A DNA stretch of 64,000 bases from Anthopleura xanthogrammica (taxonomy: Eukaryota > Cnidaria > Anthozoa > Actiniaria > Actiniidae), in NCBI GenBank assembly GCA_964019055.1, contig CAXHSA010000028.1:62001-126000 (forward strand). The letters are read 5' to 3'. Position numbers and translations under genes: made by a program. Shown one piece after another: positions 1 through 8,988 of this stretch. Within the stretch, counting starts at the first letter, position 1; each line of letters begins with the position of its first letter. The notes under the pieces are model-generated. The model did not search any database and was not told where the DNA came from. It worked only from the letters and a program-made list of their open reading frames with translations.

Positions 1-3000
1 CAAAACACGACGTTTTCACTGCTAAACGCAAGTTTTGGCCGAGAAAAGCACATTTTGGGTGTCCAAAACACTGTTTTGCTGGAAAAAAAAACTTTTTAGC
101 CCAAAAAACTGAAAAATGGCCATTTTGGCTCTCAAAACCAGGTTTTTCGCTTACGGCGTGACCTGTTTGCTGAAACCCCCACTTTTTGCTCATGATAATA
201 CCTCTTGAGATAAAAACACGACGTTTTGGCGAAAAAAAATTCGGTTTTGGCTGAGTAAAGGTGCTTTTTGGTCAAAAAAGCTGTTTTTGGCTGACAAAAT
301 TGGAAATTTGCTGAGAATTTTCTTTTGCTCAAAACACGACGTTTTCACTGCTAAACGCAAGTTTTGGCCGAGAAAAGCACATTTTGGGTGTCCAAAACAC
401 TGTTTTGCTGGAAAAAAAAACTTTTTAGCCCAAAAAACTGAAAAATGGCCATTTTGGCTCTCAAAACCAGGTTTTTCGCTTACGGCGTGACCTGTTTGCT
501 GAAACCCCCACTTTTTGCTCATGATAATACCTCTTGAGATAAAAACACGACGTTTTGGCGAAAAAAAATTCGGTTTTGGCTGAGTAAAGGTGCTTTTTGG
601 TCAAAAAAGCTGTTTTTGGCTGACAAAATTGGAAATTTGCTGAGAATTTTCTTTTGCTCAAAACACGACGTTTTCACTGCTAAACGCAAGTTTTGGCCGA
701 GAAAAGCACATTTTGGGTGTCCAAAACACTGTTTTGCTGGAAAAAAAAACTTTTTAGCCCAAAAAACTGAAAAATGGCCATTTTGGCTCTCAAAACCAGG
801 TTTTTCGCTTACGGCGTGACCTGTTTGCTGAAACCCCCACTTTTTGCTCATGATAATACCTCTTGAGATAAAAACACGACGTTTTGGCGAAAAAAAATTC
901 GGTTTTGGCTGAGTAAAGGTGCTTTTTGGTCAAAAAAGCTGTTTTTGGCTGACAAAATTGGAAATTTGCTGAGAATTTTCTTTTGCTCAAAACACGACGT
1001 TTTCACTGCTAAACGCAAGTTTTGGCCGAGAAAAGCACATTTTGGGTGTCCAAAACACTGTTTTGCTGGAAAAAAAAACTTTTTAGCCCAAAAAACTGAA
1101 AAATGGCCATTTTGGCTCTCAAAACCAGGTTTATCGCTTACGGCGTGACCTGTTTGCTGAAACCCCCACTTTTTGCTCATGATAATACCTCTTGAGATAA
1201 AAACACGACGTTTTGGCGAAAAAAAATTCGGTTTTGGCTGAGTAAAGGTGCTTTTTGGTCAAAAAAGCTGTTTTTGGCTGACAAAATTGGAAATTTGCTG
1301 AGAATTTTCTTTTGCTCAAAACACGACGTTTTCACTGCTAAACGCAAGTTTTGGCCGAGAAAAGCACATTTTGGGTGTCCAAAACACTGTTTTGCTGGAA
1401 AAAAAAACTTTTTAGCCCAAAAAACTGAAAAATGGCCATTTTGGCTCTCAAAACCAGGTTTTTCGCTTACGGCGTGACCTGTTTGCTGAAACCCCCACTT
1501 TTTGCTCATGATAATACCTCTTGAGATAAAAACACGACGTTTTGGCGAAAAAAAATTCGGTTTTGGCTGAGTAAAGGTGCTTTTTGGTCAAAAAAGCTGT
1601 TTTTGGCTGACAAAATTGGAAATTTGCTGAGAATTTTCTTTTGTTCAAAACACGACGTTTTCACTGCTAAACGCAAGTTTTGGCCGAGAAAAGCACATTT
1701 TGGGTGTCCAAAACACTGTTTTGCTGGAAAAAAAAACTTTTTAGCCCAAAAAACTGAAAAATGGCCATTTTGGCTCTCAAAACCAGGTTTTTCGCTTACG
1801 GCGTGACCTGTTTGCTGAAACCCCCACTTTTTGCTCATGATAATACCTCTTGAGATAAAAACACGACGTTTTGGCGAAAAAAAATTCGGTTTTGGCTGAG
1901 TAAAGGTGCTTTTTGGTCAAAAAAGCTGTTTTTGGCTGACAAAATTGGAAATTTGCTGAGAATTTTCTTTTGTTCAAAACACGACGTTTTCACTGCTAAA
2001 CGCAAGTTTTGGCCGAGAAAAGCACATTTTGGGTGTCCAAAACACTGTTTTGCTGGAAAAAAAAACTTTTTAGCCCAAAAAACTGAAAAATGGCCATTTT
2101 GGCTCTCAAAACCAGGTTTTTCGCTTACGGCGTGACCTGTTTGCTGAAACCCCCACTTTTTGCTCATGATAATACCTCTTGAGATAAAAACACGACGTTT
2201 TGGCGAAAAAAAATTCGGTTTTGGCTGAGTAAAGGTGCTTTTTGGTCAAAAAAGCTGTTTTTGGCTGACAAAATTGGAAATTTGCTGAGAATTTTCTTTT
2301 GCTCAAAACACGACGTTTTCACTGCTAAACGCAAGTTTTGGCCGAGAAAAGCACATTTTGGGTGTCCAAAACACTGTTTTGCTGGAAAAAAAAACTTTTT
2401 AGCCCAAAAAACTGAAAAATGGCCATTTTGGCTCTCAAAACCAGGTTTTTCGCTTACGGCGGACCTGTTTGCTGAAACCCCCACTTTTTGCTCATGATAA
2501 TACCTCTTGAGATAAAAACACGACGTTTTGGCGAAAAAAAATTCGGTTTTGGCTGAGTAAAGGTGCTTTTTGGTCAAAAAAGCTGTTTTTGGCTGACAAA
2601 ATTGGAAATTTGCTGAGAATTTTCTTTTGCTCAAAACACGACGTTTTCACTGCTAAACGCAAGTTTTGGCCGAGGAAAGCACATTTTGGGTGTCCAAAAC
2701 ACTGTTTTGCTGGAAAAAAAAACTTTTTAGCCCAAAAAACTGAAAAATGGCCATTTTGGCTCTCAAAACCAGGTTTTTCGCTTACGGCGTGACCTGTTTG
2801 CTGAAACCCCCACTTTTTGCTCATGATAATACCTCTTGAGATAAAAACACGACGTTTTGGCGAAAAAAAATTCGGTTTTGGCTGAGTAAAGGTGCTTTTT
2901 GGTCAAAAAAGCTGTTTTTGGCTGACAAAATTGGAAATTTGCTGAGAATTTTCTTTTGCTCAAAACACGACGTTTTCACTGCTAAACGCAAGTTTTGGCC

Positions 3001-6000
3001 GAGAAAAGCACATTTTGGGTGTCCAAAACACTGTTTTGCTGGAAAAAAAAACTTTTTAGCCCAAAAAACTGAAAAATGGCCATTTTGGCTCTCAAAACCA
3101 GGTTTTTCGCTTACGGCGTGACCTGTTTGCTGAAACCCCCACTTTTTGCTCATGATAATACCTCTTGAGATAAAAACACGACGTTTTGGCGAAAAAAAAT
3201 TCGGTTTTGGCTGAGTAAAGGTGCTTTTTGGTCAAAAAAGCTGTTTTTGGCTGACAAAATTGGAAATTTGCTGACAATTTTCTTTTGCTCAAAACACGAC
3301 GTTTTCACTGCTAAACGCAAGTTTTGGCCGAGAAAAGCACATTTTGGGTGTCCAAAACACTGTTTTGCTGGAAAAAAAAACTTTTTAGCCCAAAAAACTG
3401 AAAAATGGCCATTTTGGCTCTCAAAACCAGGTTTTTCGCTTACGGCGTGACCTGTTTGCTGAAACCCCCACTTTTTGCTCATGATAATACCTCTTGAGAT
3501 AAAAACACGACGTTTTGGCGAAAAAAAATTCGGTTTTGGCTGAGTAAAGGTGCTTTTTGGTCAAAAAAGCTGTTTTTGGCTGACAAAATTGGAAATTTGC
3601 TGACAATTTTCTTTTGCTCAAAACACGACGTTTTCACTGCTAAACGCAAGTTTTGGCCGAGAAAAGCACATTTTGGGTGTCCAAAACACTGTTTTGCTGG
3701 AAAAAAAAACTTTTTAGCCCAAAAAACTGAAAAATGGCCATTTTGGCTCTCAAAACCAGGTTTTTCGCTTACGGCGTGACCTGTTTGCTGGAACCCCCAC
3801 TTTTTGCTCATGATAATACCTCTTGAGATAAAAACACGACGTTTTGGCGAAAACAAAATTCGGTTTTGGCTGAGTAAAGGTGCTTTTTGGTCAAAAAAGC
3901 TGTTTTTGGCTGACAAAATTGGAAATTTGCTGAGAATTTTCTTTTGCTCAAAACACGACGTTTTCACTGCTAAACGCAAGTTTTGGCCGAGAAAAGCACA
4001 TTTTGGGTGTCCAAAACACTGTTTTGCTGGAAAAAAAAACTTTTTAGCCCAAAAAACTGAAAAATGGCCATTTTGGCTCTCAAAACCAGGTTTTTCGCTT
4101 ACGGCGTGACCTGTTTGCTGAAACCCCCACTTTTTGCTCATGATAATACCTCTTGAGATAAAAACACGACGTTTTGGCGAAAAAAAATTCGGTTTTGGCT
4201 GAGTAAAGGTGTTTTTTGGTCAAAAAAGCTGTTTTTGGCTGACAAAATTGGAAATTTGCTGAGAATTTTCTTTTGCTCAAAACACGACGTTTTCACTGCT
4301 AAACGCAAGTTTTGGCCGAGAAAAGCACATTTTGGGTGTCCAAAACACTGTTTTGCTGGAAAAAAAAACTTTTTAGCCCAAAAAACTGAAAAATGGCCAT
4401 TTTGGCTCTCAAAACCAGGTTTTTCGCTTACGGCGTGACCTGTTTGCTGAAACCCCCACTTTTTGCTCATGATAATACCTCTTGAGATAAAAACACGACG
4501 TTTTGGCGAAAAAAAATTCGGTTTTGGCTGAGTAAAGGTGCTTTTTGGTCAAAAAAGCTGTTTTTGGCTGACAAAATTGGAAATTTGCTGACAATTTTCT
4601 TTTGCTCAAAACACGACGTTTTCACTGCTAAACGCAAGTTTTGGCCGAGAAAAGCACATTTTGGGTGTCCAAAACACTGTTTTGCTGGGAAAAAAAACTT
4701 TTTAGCCCAAAAAACTGAAAAATGGCCATTTTGGCTCTCAAAACCAGGTTTTTCGCTTACGGCGTGACCTGTTTGCTGGAACCCCCACTTTTTGCTCATG
4801 ATAATACCTCTTGAGATAAAAACACGACGTTTTGGCGAAAAAAAATTCGGTTTTGGCTGAGTAAAGGTGCTTTTTGGTCAAAAAAGCTGTTTTTGGCTGA
4901 GAAAATTGGAAATTTGCTGAGAATTTTCTTTTGCTCAAAACACGACGTTTTCACTGCTAAACGCAAGTTTTGGCCGAGAAAAGCACATTTTGGGTGTCCA
5001 AAACACTGTTTTGCTGGAAAAAAAAACTTTTTAGCCCAAAAAACTGAAAAATGGCCATTTTGGCTCTCAAAACCAGGTTTTTCGCTTACGGCGTGACCTG
5101 TTTGCTGGAACCCCCACTTTTTGCTCATGATAATACCTCTTGAGATAAAAACACGACGTTTTGGCGAAAAAAAATTCGGTTTTGGCTGAGTAAAGGTGCT
5201 TTTTGGTCAAAAAAGCTGTTTTTGGCTGACAAAATTGGAAATTTGCTGAGAATTTTCTTTTGCTCAAAACACGACGTTTTCACTGCTAAACGCAAGTTTT
5301 GGCCGAGAAAAGCACATTTTGGGTGTCCAAAACACTGTTTTGCTGGAAAAAAAAACTTTTTAGCCCAAAAAACTGAAAAATGGCCATTTTGGCTCTCAAA
5401 ACCAGGTTTTTCGCTTACGGCGTGACCTGTTTGCTGAAACCCCCACTTTTTGCTCATGATAATACCTCTTGAGATAAAAACACGACGTTTTGGCGAAAAA
5501 AAATTCGGTTTTGGCTGAGTAAAGGTGCTTTTTGGTCAAAAAAGCTGTTTTTGGCTGAGAAAATTGGAAATTTGCTGAGAATTTTCTTTTGCTCAAAACA
5601 CGACGTTTTCACTGCTAAACGCAAGTTTTGGCCGAGAAAAGCACATTTTGGGTGTCCAAAACACTGTTTTGCTGGAAAAAAAAACTTTTTAGCCCAAAAA
5701 ACTGAAAAATGGCCATTTTGGCTCTCAAAACCAGGTTTTTCGCTTACGGCGTGACCTGTTTGCTGAAACCCCCACTTTTTGCTCATGATAATACCTCTTG
5801 AGATAAAAACACGACGTTTTGGCGAAAAAAAATTCGGTTTTGGCTGAGTAAAGGTGCTTTTTGGTCAAAAAAGCTGTTTTTGGCTGACAAAATTGGAAAT
5901 TTGCTGAGAATTTTCTTTTGCTCAAAACACGACGTTTTCACTGCTAAACGCAAGTTTTGGCCGAGAAAAGCACATTTTGGGTGTCCAAAACACTGTTTTG

Positions 6001-7565
6001 CTGGAAAAAAAAACTTTTTAGCCCAAAAAACTGAAAAATGGCCATTTTGGCTCTCAAAACCAGGTTTTTCGCTTACGGCGTGACCTGTTTGCTGAAACCC
6101 CCACTTTTTGCTCATGATAATACCTCTTGAGATAAAAACACGACGTTTTGGCGAAAAAAAATTCGGTTTTGGCTGAGTAAAGGTGCTTTTTGGTCAAAAA
6201 AGCTGTTTTTGGCTGACAAAATTGGAAATTTGCTGAGAATTTTCTTTTGCTCAAAACACGACGTTTTCACTGCTAAACGCAAGTTTTGGCCGAGAAAAGC
6301 ACATTTTGGGTGTCCAAAACACTGTTTTGCTGGAAAAAAAAACTTTTTAGCCCAAAAAACTGAAAAATGGCCATTTTGGCTCTCAAAACCAGGTTTTTCG
6401 CTTACGGCGTGACCTGTTTGCTGAAACCCCCACTTTTTGCTCATGATAATACCTCTTGAGATAAAAACACGACGTTTTGGCGAAAAAAAATTCGGTTTTG
6501 GCTGAGTAAAGGTGCTTTTTGGTCAAAAAAGCTGTTTTTGGCTGACAAAATTGGAAATTTGCTGAGAATTTTCTTTTGCTCAAAACACGACGTTTTCACT
6601 GCTAAACGCAAGTTTTGGCCGAGAAAAGCACATTTTGGGTGTCCAAAACACTGTTTTGCTGGAAAAAAAAACTTTTTAGCCCAAAAAACTGAAAAATGGC
6701 CATTTTGGCTCTCAAAACCAGGTTTTTCGCTTACGGCGTGACCTGTTTGCTGAAACCCCCACTTTTTGCTCATGATAATACCTCTTGAGATAAAAACACG
6801 ACGTTTTGGCGAAAAAAAATTCGGTTTTGGCTGAGTAAAGGTGCTTTTTGGTCAAAAAAGCTGTTTTTGGCTGACAAAATTGGAAATTTGCTGAGAATTT
6901 TCTTTTGCTCAAAACACGACGTTTTCACTGCTAAACGCAAGTTTTGGCCGAGAAAAGCACATTTTGGGTGTCCAAAACACTGTTTTGCTGGAAAAAAAAA
7001 CTTTTTAGCCCAAAAAACTGAAAAATGGCCATTTTGGCTCTCAAAACCAGGTTTTTCGCTTACGGCGTGACCTGTTTGCTGAAACCCCCACTTTTTGCTC
7101 ATGATAATACCTCTTGAGATAAAAACACGACGTTTTGGCGAAAAAAAATTCGGTTTTGGCTGAGTAAAGGTGCTTTTTGGTCAAAAAAGCTGTTTTTGGC
7201 TGACAAAATTGGAAATTTGCTGAGAATTTTCTTTTGCTCAAAACACGACGTTTTCACTGCTAAACGCAAGTTTTGGCCGAGAAAAGCACATTTTGGGTGT
7301 CCAAAACACTGTTTTGCTGGAAAAAAAAACTTTTTAGCCCAAAAAACTGAAAAATGGCCATTTTGGCTCTCAAAACCAGGTTTTTCGCTTACGGCGTGAC
7401 CTGTTTGCTGAAACCCCCACTTTTTGCTCATGATAATACCTCTTGAGATAAAAACACGACGTTTTGGCGAAAAAAAATTCGGTTTTGGCTGAGTAAAGGT
7501 GCTTTTTGGTCAAAAAAGCTGTTTTTGGCTGACAAAATTGGAAATTTGCTGAGAATTTTCTTTTG
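1..7565. repeat. Satellite sub-array, family A (23 units)
   Basis: These units share diagnostic bases absent from the rest of the window. The purine run at unit positions 83-93 is GG followed by nine A. The segment near positions 288-306 reads GGCTGACAAAATTGG rather than TGCTGAGAAAATTTG. Internal variants define short-range relationships: CTGACAATTTT at about 3272, 3601 and 4589; GGCTGAGAAAATTGG at about 4896 and 5554; CTGGAACCC at about 3787, 4775 and 5104; TTGTTCAAAAC at about 1642 and 1971. One unit lacks one base (GGCGGACC at 2457-2464) and one has an extra base (GAAAACAAAATT near 3849). From about 5600 to 7565 the units look identical, suggesting recent local homogenisation. Confidence 0.96.
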
Positions 7566-7852
7566 CTCAAAACAACATTTTGGGTGTCCAAAACACTGTT
7601 TTGCTGGGGGAAAAAACTTTTTAGCCCAAAAAACTGAAAAATGGCCATTTTGGCTCTCAAAACCAGGTTTTTCGCTTACTGCGTGACCTGTTTGCTGAAA
7701 CCCCCACTTTTTGCTCATGATAATACCTCTTGAGATAAAAACACGACGTTTTGGCGAAAAAAAATTCGGTTTTGGCTGAGTAAAGGTGCTTTTTGGTCAA
7801 AAAAGCTGTTTTTTGCTGAGAAAATTTGAAATTTGCTGAGAATTTTCTTTTG
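7566..7852. repeat. 287-bp junction unit between families A and B
   Basis: This unit is 42 bp short: AAAACA at 7569-7574 is joined directly to ACATTTT, so unit positions 10-51 are missing. Sequence to its left is pure family A. To its right, starting with GGGGGAAAAAAC in the same unit, everything is family B. It also carries a private CTTACTGCG where nearly all others have CTTACGGCG. A structural break coinciding exactly with a family switch marks this as a recombination or array-fusion boundary. An assembly join between two similar arrays would look the same. Confidence 0.93.
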
Positions 7853-8592
7853 CTCAAAACACGACGTTTTCACTGCTAAACGCAAGTTTTGGCCGAGAAA
7901 AGCACATTTTGGGTGTCCAAAACACTGTTTTGCTGGGGGGAAAAACTTTTTAGCCCAAAAAACTGAAAAATGGCCATTTTGGCTCTCAAAACCAGGTTTT
8001 TCGCTTACGGCGTGACCTGTTTGCTGAAACCCCCACTTTTTGCTCATGATAATACCTCTTGAGATAAAAACACGACGTTTTGGCGAAAAAAAATTCGGTT
8101 TTGGCTGAGTAAAGGTGCTTTTTGGTCAAAAAAGCTGTTTTTTGCTGAGAAAATTTGAAATTTGCTGAGAATTTTCTTTTGCTCAAAACACGACGTTTTC
8201 ACTGCTAAACGCAAGTTTTGGCCGAGAAAAGCACATTTTGGGTGTCCAAAACACTGTTTTGCTGGGGGAAAAAACTTTTTAGCCCAAAAAACTGAAAAAT
8301 GGCCATTTTGGCTCTCAAAACCAGGTTTTTCGCTTACGGCGTGACCTGTTTGCTGAAACCCCCACTTTTTGCTCATGATAATACCTCTTGAGATAAAAAC
8401 ACGACGTTTTGGCGAAAAAAAATTCGGTTTTGGCTGAGTAAAGGTGCTTTTTGGTCAAAAAAGCTGTTTTTTGCTGAGAAAATTTGAAATTTGCTGAGAA
8501 TTTTCTTTTGCTCAAAACACGACGTTTTCACTGCTAAACGCAAGTTTTGGCCGAGAAAAGCACATTTTGGGTGTCCAAAACACTGTTTTGCT

Positions 8593-8603
8593 GGGGGAAA
8601 AAA
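8593..8603. other. Constant-length purine run with shifting G/A boundary, representative copy
   Basis: Unit positions 83-93 form an 11-nt pure-purine run in which G precedes A. Different units show 2G:9A (family A), 3:8 (near 4687), 4:7 (near 12232, 12910 and 60257), 5:6 (most of family B) and 6:5 (7935, 35616 and the CGTTTT class from 53671). The total stays at 11. In units where the next two bases are TA, ratios are 5:5, 6:4 and 7:3, with a constant total of 10. This is the most variable spot in the monomer. Confidence 0.85.
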
Positions 8604-8624
8604 CTTTTTAGCCCAAAAAACTGA

Positions 8625-8638
8625 AAAATGGCCATTTT
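8625..8638. other. 14-bp perfect palindrome AAAATGGCCATTTT, representative copy
   Basis: Unit positions 115-128 read identically on both strands. They are centred on a GGCC core, with the A4 and T4 arms forming two consecutive beats of the helical-turn pattern. Two variants disrupt it: an A for T giving AAAAAAGGCC (for example near 13931, 18210, 19526 and 31692), and CTGCAAAATGG, which changes only the flanking base and keeps the palindrome. It could be a homodimer binding site; no factor is identified. Confidence 0.6.
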
Positions 8639-8659
8639 GGCTCTCAAAACCAGGTTTTT

Positions 8660-8723
8660 CGCTTACGGCGTGACCTGTTTGCTGAAACCCCCACTTTTTG
8701 CTCATGATAATACCTCTTGAGAT
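8660..8723. other. Periodicity gap: GC-richer 64-bp segment of the unit, representative copy
   Basis: Unit positions 150-213 are the one part of the monomer where the A/T-run rhythm weakens. The segment contains TTACGGCGTGACCTG, a CCCCC run, one T5 run and the two GATA-type hexamers. It recurs in all units and is strongly conserved. It could be a protein-binding or linker segment between two phased segments, but no function can be read from the sequence alone. Confidence 0.6.
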
Positions 8724-8725
8724 AA
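8705..8725 (+). promoter_or_regulatory. Paired WGATAR (GATA-factor type) hexamers, representative copy
   Basis: TGATAA (8705-8710) and AGATAA (8720-8725) both match the WGATAR consensus in the same orientation, 15 bp start to start. They sit in the periodicity gap and recur in nearly every unit, giving close to 390 potential sites in the window. The first is mutated to TGACAA in units near 22236, 26838, 30463 and 31121, and to TGAAAA near 45929. Six-base matches arise easily by chance and are amplified by the repeat, so binding is only a hypothesis. Confidence 0.35.
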
Positions 8726-8988
8726 AAACACGACGTTTTGGCGAAAAAAAATTCGGTTTTGGCTGAGTAAAGGTGCTTTTTGGTCAAAAAAGCTGTTTTT
8801 TGCTGAGAAAATTTGAAATTTGCTGAGAATTTTCTTTTGCTCAAAACACGACGTTTTCACTGCTAAACGCAAGTTTTGGCCGAGAAAAGCACATTTTGGG
8901 TGTCCAAAACACTGTTTTGCTGGGGGAAAAAACTTTTTAGCCCAAAAAACTGAAAAATGGCCATTTTGGCTCTCAAAACCAGGTTTTT
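8724..8988. other. Phased alternating A-tract/T-tract segment (PATC-like), representative copy
   Basis: From unit position 214 through position 149 of the next unit, runs of 3-8 A alternate with runs of 3-6 T on the same strand. Centres in unit coordinates are about 216, 227, 237, 248, 260, 269, 278, 288, 299, 310 and 322, then 5, 16, 27, 36, 47, 56, 68, 77, 90, 97, 107, 116, 126, 137 and 147. Spacing is mostly 9-12 bp, about one helical turn. Established knowledge: phased A-tracts bend DNA, and 10-bp periodic An/Tn clusters are a known feature of Caenorhabditis germline-expressed genes. The pattern recurs in every unit of the window. A structural role is inference; the periodicity itself is visible. 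Confidence 0.88.

Larger units (their letters stand above)
8511..8839. repeat. Representative family B monomer (329 bp), reference frame
   Basis: This unit serves as the reference for unit coordinates. Landmarks by unit position: a 15-bp word AAAACACGACGTTTT at 4-18, repeated exactly at 215-229; purine run GGGGG+A6 at 83-93; a 14-bp perfect palindrome AAAATGGCCATTTT at 115-128; a GC-richer, poorly periodic segment at 150-213 with TACGGCGTGACC and two GATA-type hexamers; and a 20-bp subrepeat beginning TTGCTGAGAA at 290 and again at 310. A and T runs alternate every 9-12 bp elsewhere. There are 11 CpG sites by hand count. Confidence 0.95.

Noticed and set aside
8593..8609. Intrinsic terminator or hairpin at the G5A6-C-T5 segment
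   Set aside because: A6-C-T5 can pair weakly, but there is no GC stem followed by a U run at one end, and the context is a eukaryote-like satellite.
8656..8670. CENP-B-box-like sequence around TTTTTCGCTTACGG
   Set aside because: The TTCG core is present, but the required A and CGGG at the consensus spacing are missing, so it does not match.
8661..8676. TGACCT as a nuclear-receptor half site
   Set aside because: A single hexamer without a partner half site at a standard spacing is too weak to report as a regulatory feature.
8700..8712. Bacterial promoter or ribosome-binding site read from TGATAAT and AAGAGG
   Set aside because: TGATAAT resembles a -10 box on the plus strand and AAGAGG a ribosome-binding site on the minus strand. 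There is no matching -35 at a proper distance, and both are amplified with the unit, so repetition does not count as independent support.
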